Part shown: positions 8,534 to 17,435 of the stretch, in pieces
How the letters are laid out: each line of letters starts with the position of its first letter
How positions within the stretch are numbered: the stretch's first letter is position 1
Program-made: the position numbers and the translations under genes
Notes under the pieces: model-generated
The model's database searches: none
What the model was told of the DNA's origin: nothing
What the model saw: only the letters and a program-made list of their open reading frames with translations
Source of the DNA: Nitrospira sp.
Lineage (GTDB): Bacteria > Nitrospirota > Nitrospiria > Nitrospirales > Nitrospiraceae
Assembly (NCBI GenBank): GCA_030123565.1
Contig: CP126122.1
Span: forward strand, 1,499,001 to 1,563,000
Direction of reading: 5' to 3'
DNA length: 64,000 nucleotides

Positions 8534-10705
8534 GTGCAATCCCAGTCTCCCACACAACGAGCAACGTGGATCGTTGTCGCGATAGGCCTCCTGCTGGGGG
8601 TGCTTCTTCCATTCGGCACAGAGGGCATAGCCGCCGACGGACCATCGTCCATACGACAAGTCTTGCCGACCACCTTGCCTGAACCTTCCGAACTGATCCA
8701 GGGTCCGTTGCCAGATCCCGGTCCCCGTTTCGAGCGACTCACCGACAGTCACGAGTGGAATCAATTTGAGCGGGGCGTCACGTCGTACGCGCAGGGCCGA
8801 TATGTCGAGGCGCGGCTCATCTTTGGCAGTCTCCTCAAAGACCAACGAGAATCGCAACTGACATCGTCCGCCCGAGCGTTTCTGGCGGAGAGCGTTGTGA
8901 AAAGCGGCGACCCGAACGTCAGGCCGATGGAAATCGTCGAGCAATATCGAACGTTGATACGGGACGATCCCAAGTCTACGAATGCCAAACGAGCCGCCTG
9001 GAGAATCGGCGATCTGTATCGCATGGAAGGATGGTATCAGGAGGCGCAGGTGGCATATCAGCATGCGCTCAGCCTTTCCGACGCCGACTCCTACGATGCC
9101 AGTCGAGCCTTGCTCGGGCTCGGCTATGCCTTGCGTGGCAGCAATCAATGGAAGGAAAGCGGGCAGGCCTTCGAGAATGTGCGGAAGCGTACCACCGATC
9201 CGAGCCTCCTGGTGTGCGCCTCGTTGGGACAAGCCCATAGTCTCTACCGCCAGGGGCGAATGAAGGAGGCGGATGCGTCGTTTGAAAGCATTGTCGGCCG
9301 CTGGCCCGACGCCTTTCGAAAAGATCCCTATGCCCTGCTGCGGTACGCCGATACCGCCGGCGAATTTCATCGCCTCTCCGTCATGCGGGAGCAACTCCTC
9401 CATTTTTACAATCTGTATCCATCCAGACCGGAACATCCGTTCGTGTTGGCCCATATCGCAGACAGCTATAGGGATGCCGGCCGATGGGAGGAAGCGAATC
9501 TGTTCTATGCCGCCCTCCTGAATCAGTATCCGGACGCTCCAGTCGCGGCGGCGGCCAGACTTCGACAGGCGGATGTGCAGGAACACCGGGATCCGGAAGA
9601 TGGCCTGGTGAACCTTCGTCAAACAGTCGCGGCCCATCTGTCGAATATTCCGTTGGCACCGGGCGAGACGGTCAGTCCTCGCCGATTGTTCGAAGAGAGT
9701 GCGAAACAGTATGAAGAGTCGCCGGTCGGCAGCGAGGCGCTCTTTCACCTTGGGGAGACATTCGAGCGGGCTGGAAAGCGGGAAGAGGCGCTCGCGGCCT
9801 ATGAACAAGTGGTCTTACGTGCAGGCAAGTTCGAGAACGATCCCTGGCCTGACAAAAGCGGGGCACGCCTTGTGACGTTTCTTCGTCCGCGCCTGGAGGC
9901 GGCCTTGAAGGCACAGGATGATTTTGAACTTGTGAGTCTGTTTCATCGGCACGGTCCTCGGGCCGATCGACTCTATGCGGGCACGGAGCTGTTGCTCGCC
10001 GTCGCAGAGGCACACCGGCGACTCGGGTTTCCGGCTGCGGCAGCCAGGCTCTATCAATTGCTGATTCGCGATCAGCAGGCAGAATCTTTTCACGAAGCGG
10101 CGTTGATGGGGTTGGGTCAAAGCTATCTCGAACAGAAAGACCCGCGCGCGGCTCGCTCCGTCTTCGAGCGGTATCGTTTGCAATTTCCTATCGGTCGCTT
10201 CGGCGGGGAGGCGTTGATGGGCCTCCTGACGGCCTTTCAGCAAGAGGGGGATGCCGCTGGTCTGATCAAGCTGGGACGACAGTGGTTGCAACATCACCCG
10301 CGGCACCAGGATCGCCGTTTCGTTCAGTTGAGGGTGGCCGATGCGCTGGTATCGGCCAAGCGGTACGGCGAGGCGGTGTCGCTCTACGACGAGGTCGTCA
10401 AGGGTGGTGTGAGCCTGGCTGCGACGGACCTGCTGCGCTATGCCGATGCCTTGGCTCGTCTTAATCGGCAGGAACCGGCATTGGCTCTGTATAAAAAGGC
10501 ACTGATCGCGGGACCGAATCAGGACCAAGCGACGTGGATTCAGTTTCAAATCATCCGGCTGGCTCGTGGTACCAATCGCCGGGACCTCACCCAGGCCGGC
10601 CTGCGTTCTCTCAGCGAGGATCACGACAGTCTCGTCCGCCGTATGGCGGCCGTTCTGCAGAGCGAAGAGCCGCAGCCCCTTCCACGTCAAGAGGGCCGGC
10701 CGTGA
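8534..10705 (+). CDS. Secreted TPR-repeat protein
   Basis: A 723-aa protein with an N-terminal signal peptide (hydrophobic core WIVVAIGLLLGVLLPF, cleavage probably near residues 30-34), then tetratricopeptide-like helical repeats nearly to the C-terminus, for example segments with AQGRYVEARLIF, YQEAQVAYQHAL and AGKREEALAAYEQV. TPR arrays act as protein-interaction scaffolds; here probably periplasmic. The start is GTG 8534 and lacks a good Shine-Dalgarno. The stop codon overlaps the start of the histidine kinase (GTGA), so the three genes 8534-13412 form an operon and the protein may influence the kinase or flagellar assembly. No specific family is recognised. Confidence 0.8.
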   Translation: MQSQSPTQRATWIVVAIGLLLGVLLPFGTEGIAADGPSSIRQVLPTTLPEPSELIQGPLPDPGPRFERLTDSHEWNQFERGVTSYAQGRYVEARLIFGSLLKDQRESQLTSSARAFLAESVVKSGDPNVRPMEIVEQYRTLIRDDPKSTNAKRAAWRIGDLYRMEGWYQEAQVAYQHALSLSDADSYDASRALLGLGYALRGSNQWKESGQAFENVRKRTTDPSLLVCASLGQAHSLYRQGRMKEADASFESIVGRWPDAFRKDPYALLRYADTAGEFHRLSVMREQLLHFYNLYPSRPEHPFVLAHIADSYRDAGRWEEANLFYAALLNQYPDAPVAAAARLRQADVQEHRDPEDGLVNLRQTVAAHLSNIPLAPGETVSPRRLFEESAKQYEESPVGSEALFHLGETFERAGKREEALAAYEQVVLRAGKFENDPWPDKSGARLVTFLRPRLEAALKAQDDFELVSLFHRHGPRADRLYAGTELLLAVAEAHRRLGFPAAAARLYQLLIRDQQAESFHEAALMGLGQSYLEQKDPRAARSVFERYRLQFPIGRFGGEALMGLLTAFQQEGDAAGLIKLGRQWLQHHPRHQDRRFVQLRVADALVSAKRYGEAVSLYDEVVKGGVSLAATDLLRYADALARLNRQEPALALYKKALIAGPNQDQATWIQFQIIRLARGTNRRDLTQAGLRSLSEDHDSLVRRMAAVLQSEEPQPLPRQEGRP

Positions 10706-11997
10706 CGGTGAATCCCCAGGAGGTCCAACAGGCCAAGAGTGACTTGCTGGCACGGGCCTTCCACGATTTCGACCAGGCCGCCACCGTTCTGCAGCAGTCG
10801 TATGACGCCTTGACGACGCGCCTCCAGGAAATGGATTTGGAACTCGCGCAGACCAACGCCAGCCTGCGGGAGCATCTCCGTGAGACCGAAGAGATGCGCG
10901 CCCATGTGACGGCGGTGTTGGAGTCGCTGGATACGGGGGTCATCGTGGCCGATTCCCAGGACCTTGTCGTGCGGTGCAATCACTCGACCGAGCGCCTGTT
11001 GGGAATCCCGCAAGCCCAATTGCGCGGCCGGCGCGCGGCCGACATTCTCCGGGAGATTCGAAAAGATCACGGAGAGTATCCCGTGATTCTTCCGAACGGC
11101 ATCGTCATCGCTCTGTCCCAAACCGACTTGACCGATGAAGCGGGGGCCTTGATCGGAAAGTTGGTGCTCATCCACGACGTGACCCACATCCGTCAGCTCG
11201 AAGATCGACTCCAGCGGCGCAACCGGTTGGAGGCGATGGGGCAGATGGTCGGGTGCATCGCACATGAAATTCGTAATCCTCTGGGCAGCGTCGAACTGTT
11301 CGCCTCCCTGTTACGCAAGGACCTCGGCGACCTGCCGCACCTGCGGACCTATGCCGAACATATCTCCGTGGCGGTGCGATCGATGGACCGGCTCCTGTCC
11401 AACCTGCTGACCTATACCAGACCGGACTGTTCCAAAGTCGGGTGGCAGGAGACGGAGTCCTTGATCGGTGAGGTCTTGACGTTGGCGTCCCATGCGATGT
11501 CCGGAGTCGCGATCGATGTCCGTCGTCGCCTGGATCCCCTCGTTCCTCGAATCTGGTGTGATGCCGCAAAGATGCAGCAGGTCTTGCTCAATCTGGTATT
11601 GAACGCCGTCCAGGCCATGCCCGATGGCGGTGCGCTGACGATTGCCGTAAACGCCGTTCCTCCGCACGACTCGGAAACACCGGTGTTGCACATCGTCGTC
11701 AGCGACAGCGGGACAGGCATTGCACCGGACATTCGCTCGCGGGTGTTCGACCCCTTCTTTACGACCAAAGACCAGGGGACCGGGTTGGGATTGGCGATCG
11801 TGCATGCGTTGGTGGAAGCCCATCACGGCCGAATCGATGTCGAGAGCAGTCCGGGGCAGGGGACGTCGTTTGTCATCACCTTGCCGCAGGGCCCCGTACG
11901 AAAGGACTCCTTGCCTGCGCGGCCCGCCGCCTTGGCCGGCCGATCGATGGCCCCATTTCGGATGTTGAGCGTAACTGAAGAGGAGATCTACGAATGA
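10702..11997 (+). CDS. Soluble PAS histidine kinase, FleS/FlrB-like
   Basis: A 431-aa kinase with no membrane segment. A coiled coil at about 30-70 leads to a PAS domain (about 70-165). The HisKA helix carries phospho-accepting His188 in AHEIRNPLGSVE, and the HATPase_c domain (about 290-410) has the N-box LNLVLNAVQAM, G1 DSGTGIAP and G2 GTGLGLAIV. Start is GTG 10702, overlapping the TPR gene stop; the end overlaps the following regulator by ATGA. This pairing and the position directly before flgB match the FleSR/FlrBC systems that switch on sigma-54 class III flagellar genes. The function is inferred from domain type and context. Confidence 0.9.
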   Translation: MTVNPQEVQQAKSDLLARAFHDFDQAATVLQQSYDALTTRLQEMDLELAQTNASLREHLRETEEMRAHVTAVLESLDTGVIVADSQDLVVRCNHSTERLLGIPQAQLRGRRAADILREIRKDHGEYPVILPNGIVIALSQTDLTDEAGALIGKLVLIHDVTHIRQLEDRLQRRNRLEAMGQMVGCIAHEIRNPLGSVELFASLLRKDLGDLPHLRTYAEHISVAVRSMDRLLSNLLTYTRPDCSKVGWQETESLIGEVLTLASHAMSGVAIDVRRRLDPLVPRIWCDAAKMQQVLLNLVLNAVQAMPDGGALTIAVNAVPPHDSETPVLHIVVSDSGTGIAPDIRSRVFDPFFTTKDQGTGLGLAIVHALVEAHHGRIDVESSPGQGTSFVITLPQGPVRKDSLPARPAALAGRSMAPFRMLSVTEEEIYE

Positions 11998-13412
11998 CTG
12001 TGCAACAGGCCATGCAGGGACCACCGGCTTCTCCCGACGACGCGCGTGTCGTATTGATTGTCGATGACGAGCCGTCCATGCGGACGGCCCTGTCGGAAAC
12101 CATCCGACGATTGGGCTATCAGGCCCGAAGCGCCTCCGACGGCATGGATGCGGTCGAACAGGTCGAGCGTTTGAAACCCTGGCTGGTGGTGACCGATTTG
12201 AAGATGCCGCGTCTGAACGGCCTCGACCTCGTGAAGGAGATCAAACAGAAGGCTCCCCACACCTTCATGATCCTCATGACCGCCTACGGCACGGTGGAGA
12301 CGGCGGTAGAGGCGATGAAATATGGCGCCGACGACTATATCCTCAAACCCTTTTCGACCGATTTGCTGGAACGGGTCATCGTCAACCTGCAGGCGACCAC
12401 CGTGCCGGACGAACAGGAGGGCCCTGCAACGCTGGAGGCGCGTGCGATCCTGACCCAAGACCCAGGCATGATCCGATTGCTCACGACCCTGGAAGGTGTG
12501 GCGGCCAGCCAAGCCACCGTGCTGATCAGCGGCGAGAGCGGCACGGGCAAAGAGTTGCTGGCGCGGTATATCCATGCCAGGAGCCCGCGAGCCCATCGTC
12601 CCTTCGTGGCGTTGAATTGCGCGGCGCTCCCGGACAGTCTGCTGGAGAGCGAGTTGTTCGGGCACGAGCGTGGCGCCTTTACGGGAGCCGTTCAGAAGAA
12701 GCTGGGCAAGTTTGAAATGGCCCATACCGGGACCCTGTTCCTGGACGAGATCAGCGAAATGAATCTGGGACTACAGGCGAAACTGTTGCGCGTCCTGCAA
12801 GAGCGTGAGGTGGATCGTATCGGAGGCCGCGAACCGGTTCCGGTCAATATTCGGGTGATCGCCACGACCAACCGTTCGCTGTATCACGAGGTCACGCAGG
12901 GACGTTTTCGAGAAGACCTCTTTTATCGGTTGAATGTGTTTCCCGTCACGGTGCCCCCGCTCCGAGAGCGGCAGGGCGATATCCCGCTCCTGGCCCGGCA
13001 CTTTCTCCGGTCCTCCGCACAGCGCAACGGTCTGCCGATGCCGACGTTGTCCGACCGCGCCATAGTGGAGCTGCAAGGCCGGGCTTGGAAGGGGAATGTC
13101 CGCGAATTGGAAAATGTAATGGAGCGCGCCATCCTGGTGGCCAACGGAGGGGCGGTCGATGTGGATCACCTGATGCCGGGGGACGGCACAGTGCTGCTGC
13201 GGGAGCCGGAGATGATCGTGCCGGCCCTGCCGCCCTCGTCGCATGGCTCGTTGTGGGAAATGGAACGGGACCTCATTTTCAAGACCCTGGCGCGGGTGAA
13301 AGAAAACCGCACCCATGCAGCCAAGGAATTGGGAATCAGCATCCGGACCCTGCGCAACAAGCTGAGGGAATATCGAGACATGGGCTATCAGGTGGCGGGG
13401 GAAAAATCCTGA
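11994..13412 (+). CDS. NtrC-family flagellar regulator, FleR/FlrC-like
   Basis: A 472-aa sigma-54 activator. The receiver spans about 18-135 with phosphoacceptor Asp68 (VTDLKMP) and lysine in LKPFS. The AAA+ domain spans about 155-385 with Walker A GESGTGKE, GAFTGA, LFLDEISE and the REDLFYRL region. A Fis-type helix-turn-helix near 430-465 includes HAAKELGISIRTLRNKL. It overlaps the kinase gene by 4 nt, so the two are translationally coupled partners. It is followed by the flgB promoter region, which has a sigma-54 element. Probable targets are the sigma-54 promoters before flgB, fliK, fliL and flgF. Confidence 0.93.
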   Translation: MTVQQAMQGPPASPDDARVVLIVDDEPSMRTALSETIRRLGYQARSASDGMDAVEQVERLKPWLVVTDLKMPRLNGLDLVKEIKQKAPHTFMILMTAYGTVETAVEAMKYGADDYILKPFSTDLLERVIVNLQATTVPDEQEGPATLEARAILTQDPGMIRLLTTLEGVAASQATVLISGESGTGKELLARYIHARSPRAHRPFVALNCAALPDSLLESELFGHERGAFTGAVQKKLGKFEMAHTGTLFLDEISEMNLGLQAKLLRVLQEREVDRIGGREPVPVNIRVIATTNRSLYHEVTQGRFREDLFYRLNVFPVTVPPLRERQGDIPLLARHFLRSSAQRNGLPMPTLSDRAIVELQGRAWKGNVRELENVMERAILVANGGAVDVDHLMPGDGTVLLREPEMIVPALPPSSHGSLWEMERDLIFKTLARVKENRTHAAKELGISIRTLRNKLREYRDMGYQVAGEKS

Positions 13413-13431
13413 TCCGGTGGTTTGGGAGCCG

Positions 13432-13444
13432 GGCAGATTCTGCC
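13432..13444. promoter_or_regulatory. Dyad GGCAG-ATT-CTGCC upstream of the flgB promoter
   Basis: A perfect 13-bp palindrome centred 89 nt before the -24 GG of the flgB promoter. A near-identical 13-mer (11 of 13 bases) occurs at 20893 before fliK. It could be an activator site; it also lies 20 nt after a stop codon, so a weak hairpin at the end of the preceding operon is the alternative. Confidence 0.3.
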
Positions 13445-13525
13445 TAGCCTGATCGGATTTGCCCGGTGTCATCGGTCGCTTCCCGGCAAGAAACGGGAGA
13501 ATTTCGGTACGCGGCGACGCGGGCA

Positions 13526-13541
13526 GGGTATGTGGATTGCA
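13526..13541 (+). promoter_or_regulatory. Sigma-54 promoter of the flgB operon
   Basis: GGGTATG, four bases, TTGCA: GG at 13527-13528 and GC at 13539-13540 are 10 nt apart and the -12 box is perfect. It ends 40 nt before the flgB ATG, the same geometry as at fliL and flgF. Confidence 0.6.
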
Positions 13542-13581
13542 TTTTCAACGATGGACCCCACCATTCGAAGGAGTCATCGAC

Positions 13582-13989
13582 ATGACGATCTTTGACAAGA
13601 CGATGCAGTTGCTCGAACGTTCGCTGGACCTGCGTGGAGCGCGTCAGCAGGTCATCGCGGCCAATATCGCCAACGAGGAAACGCCCAAATATCGCGCGAC
13701 CGACTTGAACTTCGGGCAGGCCTTGGCCGATGCGCAGCGCGGCAAGCTTCCGATCACGTTGGCCTCCACCAATCGGCACCACTTCGGTCCGAAAGGGACG
13801 GGGTTCCAGCAGGTGACGGGGCGTCTAGAGGAGGTGCCGGCAGGCGATCTGCCGTTGGATGCCAACACGGTCAATATCGAATTGGAAATGGCCAAGATGT
13901 CGGACAATGCCCAACAGTACAACACCGCCGCGACCATCATCAGCATGCGGTTCCGGCAACTGTTGAGCGCGATTCGAGAGGGGCGGTAG
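13582..13989 (+). CDS. flgB: Flagellar proximal rod protein FlgB
   Basis: A 135-aa rod subunit of the basal body, exported by the flagellar type III apparatus. It has the N-terminal rod/hook signature (IAANIANEETPKYRATD, near residues 28-44) and the C-terminal helical segment with the AQQYNTAATI pattern of FlgB. Length is normal for the family. The ATG at 13582 has AAGGAG 8 nt upstream. It is the first gene of the flgBC-fliEFG operon. Confidence 0.95.
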   Translation: MTIFDKTMQLLERSLDLRGARQQVIAANIANEETPKYRATDLNFGQALADAQRGKLPITLASTNRHHFGPKGTGFQQVTGRLEEVPAGDLPLDANTVNIELEMAKMSDNAQQYNTAATIISMRFRQLLSAIREGR

Positions 13990-14051
13990 CTGCCGAGCCG
14001 TGAGGGGAACAGGATGCATCGAACCACAAGATTCCAACAGAGAGGTGCGTG

Positions 14052-14501
14052 ATGGATATGACCGATAGTCTCGCCGTCTCAGTCTCAGCGCTCGACGCCC
14101 ACCGGCATCGATTGAATGTCATTGCGAGCAACCTCGCCAATGCGCAATCCACCAGAACCAACAGCGGTGGACCCTATCGACGCCGAGATGTCGTCTTTCA
14201 AGCAGCGCCGGTATCGCCGTCGTTTCAGCGCGCATTCAAGCAGGCGGCGGCGGGACCGGGCCGCCATGCATTGGATGGAGTGAAGGTCGTCAGGGTCTTC
14301 GAAGATCGGAAGCCGGGGCAGACGGTCTATGACCCGCGGCATCCCGATGCAGACAAGAAGGGCTTCGTCACGATGCCCAACGTGAATGTCATGGAAGAAA
14401 TGGTCAACATGATCGGGGCCTCCCGTGCTTACGAAGCGAACGTGCAGGCCATCAATGCGACCCGCACCATGTGGAACCGCGCCCTGGAGATCGGGAGGTA
14501 A
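14052..14501 (+). CDS. flgC: Flagellar proximal rod protein FlgC
   Basis: A 149-aa rod protein. The N-terminal VIASNLANAQ motif near residue 25 and the C-terminal NVNVMEEMVNMIGASRAYEAN segment (given here in outline; it starts near residue 105) define FlgC. The ATG at 14052 is preceded by AGAGG; an overlapping GTG at 14049 is the alternative start. Placed between flgB and fliE as in most bacteria. Confidence 0.95.
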   Translation: MDMTDSLAVSVSALDAHRHRLNVIASNLANAQSTRTNSGGPYRRRDVVFQAAPVSPSFQRAFKQAAAGPGRHALDGVKVVRVFEDRKPGQTVYDPRHPDADKKGFVTMPNVNVMEEMVNMIGASRAYEANVQAINATRTMWNRALEIGR

Positions 14502-14503
14502 CC

Positions 14504-14818
14504 ATGTCCGACCTGCGTATAGCTGGGGCGAACCTGCCCCGCCCGATCGAGGCTCCGAAAATTCACGAACCCGGTCAGGGAATCGAAGCCGGCGCTACGA
14601 CGAATTTCGTGGGGTCGCTCAAAGAGGCCATCAACAGCATCAACGACGCGCAAACCGGCGCCGGCCAGGCGGTCGATGCCTTGGTCACAGGGCAGAGCAG
14701 CAACATTCACCAAACCATGGTGGCGTTGCAGCAGGCCGACGTGTCGTTCCAGCTGATGATGCAGGTGCGGAACAAGCTGGTCTCGGCCTACGAGGAAATT
14801 CAACGCATGCAGATTTGA
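14504..14818 (+). CDS. fliE: Flagellar hook-basal body adaptor FliE
   Basis: A 104-aa protein that joins the MS ring to the rod. The C-terminal half contains the FliE signature, including SSNIHQTMVALQQADVSFQL near residues 65-84 and the ending AYEEIQRMQ. Starts 2 nt after the flgC stop with GGGAGG at 14493. Length is normal. Confidence 0.95.
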   Translation: MSDLRIAGANLPRPIEAPKIHEPGQGIEAGATTNFVGSLKEAINSINDAQTGAGQAVDALVTGQSSNIHQTMVALQQADVSFQLMMQVRNKLVSAYEEIQRMQI

Positions 14819-14867
14819 CGGGCCGTGACCCGGGCAACGGTTTCCCGACCAAAGGACCTCCTAGCCT

Positions 14868-16427
14868 ATGTTTTCGAAATTCAGCCAATTCACGATCAAT
14901 CAACGGTTCATCATCCTGCTCGCACTCGCCGGCTCCGTGGCTGGACTGGTGGCGGTCACCCTCTGGACGCAACAGCCGGACATGCAGGTGCTGTTCGCCA
15001 ATCTTGCCGCCGAGGATGCGTCCACCATCATCGGCAGGCTGAAGGACGCCAAGGTGCCCTACGAGACCACCAACGGCGGCACGACGGTGCTGGTGCCGAA
15101 CGCGCAGGTGCATGATTTGCGATTGGAGATGGCAGGCCAGGGGCTTCCGCACGGCGGAGGGGTAGGATATGAAATCTTCGATCGTTCAACCCTGGGCATG
15201 TCCGACTTCCTTCAAAAATTGAATTACCGACGGGCCCTGCAAGGGGAATTGGCGCGCACCATCACGCAGATGCCGGAAGTGGAGCGGGCGCGGGTGCACT
15301 TGGCGCTCCCGGAGCGGAGACTCTTCGCAACGGAACAGGATCGCGCGCGCGCTTCGGTGGTGGTGTCGCTGCGTTCCAATCAGACCCTGTCCAAGGCCCA
15401 GGTGCAGGGCGTGGTGCACCTCGTCTCCAGCAGCGTGGAGGGTCTGCAGGCGCGTGATGTGACCGTCGTGGACGGCCACGGGAATTTGTTGTCGAATACG
15501 TCCACCGATGAATCGGCCGGGTTGTCCGGGACGCAAATGGAATATCAGCGGACGTTGGAAAAGGATATCGAGACCCGCATTCAGTCGATGTTGGAGCGAA
15601 TCGTCGGAGTCAACAAGGCCGTCGTCCGCGTGTCGAGCGTCCTCGACTTCAGAAAGGTCGAGACGACGGAAGAGCGGTTCGATCCGAACGGGCAGGTGGT
15701 TCGAAGCGAACAACGAGGGCAGGAGCGGTCCAGCGGTGTGAACGGGACGACCTCCGGCGGCGTGCCTGGTGTGGAATCGAACGTGCCGGGGGGCCAGGAG
15801 ACCGAAGGCGGTCAAACCAGTTCCAGCAACAACCAGACCAAGAATGAAACCGTGAACTATGAAATCAGCCGGACCGTCTCGCGCATCGTGGAACCGACCG
15901 GGACGATCAAGAAACTGTCGGTCGCAGTCCTGGTGGACGGGATCTACGAAGGAGGCAAGGCCGGGGAGACCGCGTCGGACCAGCCCAAGAAGTACATGGC
16001 TCGTTCGGAAGAGGAAATGAAACGCATCGAAGACATCGTCAAGAAGGCCATGGGTTATTCGGCCGAACGACAGGACCAGGTCGAAGTCGTCAACATCCAA
16101 TTCGGGCTGGGACCGGAAGAGCCGGTCGGTGCAGGGGTGGAAGCCGCGTCCGATTCGAACAAGGTCTGGATGCCCTACATCCGGTATGTGGTCGGAGGCC
16201 TGCTCTTCTTCCTCATCCTGTTCATGGTCGTCCGTCCGCTGATGACCATGCTGGCCGAGTCGGCGCCTCCCCCGGCCGCCGGCGGGACGCCGGCCCTGCC
16301 GGCCTCGGTCGGACAGGTGGAGGCTGCCATCGCCGGCAAACAGCCGGCTCAAATTCTGGACATGGCGAAGAACAATCCCGCCAACACCGCTGTGGTCGTC
16401 AAGCAGTGGCTCAAGAGCAACGCCTAA
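14868..16427 (+). CDS. fliF: Flagellar MS-ring protein FliF
   Basis: A 519-aa membrane-ring protein. The first transmembrane helix is at about 15-35 (IILLALAGSVAGLVAVTLW). A periplasmic ring-building region follows (YscJ-like domain about 45-220, then a Ser/Gly/Thr-rich segment about 285-330). The second transmembrane helix is at about 440-462 (YVVGGLLFFLILFMVV). The short cytoplasmic tail ending WLKSNA binds FliG. Slightly shorter than the enterobacterial protein but complete. It starts 49 nt after fliE. Confidence 0.96.
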   Translation: MFSKFSQFTINQRFIILLALAGSVAGLVAVTLWTQQPDMQVLFANLAAEDASTIIGRLKDAKVPYETTNGGTTVLVPNAQVHDLRLEMAGQGLPHGGGVGYEIFDRSTLGMSDFLQKLNYRRALQGELARTITQMPEVERARVHLALPERRLFATEQDRARASVVVSLRSNQTLSKAQVQGVVHLVSSSVEGLQARDVTVVDGHGNLLSNTSTDESAGLSGTQMEYQRTLEKDIETRIQSMLERIVGVNKAVVRVSSVLDFRKVETTEERFDPNGQVVRSEQRGQERSSGVNGTTSGGVPGVESNVPGGQETEGGQTSSSNNQTKNETVNYEISRTVSRIVEPTGTIKKLSVAVLVDGIYEGGKAGETASDQPKKYMARSEEEMKRIEDIVKKAMGYSAERQDQVEVVNIQFGLGPEEPVGAGVEAASDSNKVWMPYIRYVVGGLLFFLILFMVVRPLMTMLAESAPPPAAGGTPALPASVGQVEAAIAGKQPAQILDMAKNNPANTAVVVKQWLKSNA

Positions 16428-16439
16428 CCCCACTCCACC

Positions 16440-17435
16440 ATGAACAAACAACTGACCGGTGCACAAAAAGCCGCCATCCTGCTCCGGGCGATGGGCGAAG
16501 AAGCCGCCGCAGCGGTCATGAAAGCCCTGGATCCCAAAGACATTCGCAAGCTCGGCACCTTCATGAAGGAAACGGCGAACATCACGAAGCAGGAAGAAGA
16601 CAGCGTGATCGCCGAATTCGAACAGGCGAGTTTATCCGGCGAAGTGGAATTCGAGGGCCGCGAGTTCATGGAAGCCATATTGAAAAAGGCTTTGGGACCG
16701 GAAAAGGCCGCCCGGATGATGGAATCCTTGAATACGAAGACCTATCCCGGCATCGACGCCCTGAAATGGGTGGATCCCCGTACCGTGTCGCAACTGTTGA
16801 AAATCGAACATCCCCAGACCATCGCGGTCTGTCTGGCTCAAATGGAGGCGGAACAGGCCAGCGCCGTCCTCGCGTTGCTGCCAGTGCATCTGCATGCGGA
16901 CGTCTCGCTGCGGTTGGCGACGATGCAGGAAGTGCAGCCGGATGTGCTGGCTGAACTGAGCGAGAGCTTGCAGGAGATTCTCTCGGCTTCGATGGGGATG
17001 TCGAGCATGTCGGTGGGCGGGGCCGAACTGATGGCCGACATTTTGACCCGCGTCGATAAGAATACCGAAGGGGCCATCATGGCGAAGATTACCGAGCGGG
17101 ACCAGGCGTTGGCGGAAAGCATCCGGGCGCTCATGTTCGTCTTCGACGATCTGGTGGATCTGGACTCCCGCGCAATGCAGGAACTCATGAAGGAAATCAG
17201 CAAGGAAGATCTCCCGGTCGCACTCCGCGGTGCGTCGCCCGAAGTGAAAGACAAATTTCTCAAGAATATGTCCAGCCGCGCGGCCGAGATGCTCAAAGAA
17301 GACATGGAGACACGCGGGCCAGTCAAGGTCTCCGACGTCGAAAAGGCGCAGCAGAATATTCTCAAGGTCTGTCGCAAGTTGGAAGAAGAGGGCCGCATCG
17401 TGGTGGGTGGCGGTGCGGGCGAGGAGTTGTTGTAG
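16440..17435 (+). CDS. fliG: Flagellar motor switch protein FliG
   Basis: A 331-aa rotor protein that interacts with FliF, FliM and the stator. The N-terminal domain starts with QLTGAQKAAILLRAMGEE. The middle domain contains EHPQTIAVCLAQM, the EHPQ motif that binds FliM, at about 122-134. The C-terminal torque domain has the charged helix with LDSRAMQELMKEI (about 240-252). The stop codon directly abuts the ATG of the receiver-FliH gene. Confidence 0.96.
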   Translation: MNKQLTGAQKAAILLRAMGEEAAAAVMKALDPKDIRKLGTFMKETANITKQEEDSVIAEFEQASLSGEVEFEGREFMEAILKKALGPEKAARMMESLNTKTYPGIDALKWVDPRTVSQLLKIEHPQTIAVCLAQMEAEQASAVLALLPVHLHADVSLRLATMQEVQPDVLAELSESLQEILSASMGMSSMSVGGAELMADILTRVDKNTEGAIMAKITERDQALAESIRALMFVFDDLVDLDSRAMQELMKEISKEDLPVALRGASPEVKDKFLKNMSSRAAEMLKEDMETRGPVKVSDVEKAQQNILKVCRKLEEEGRIVVGGGAGEELL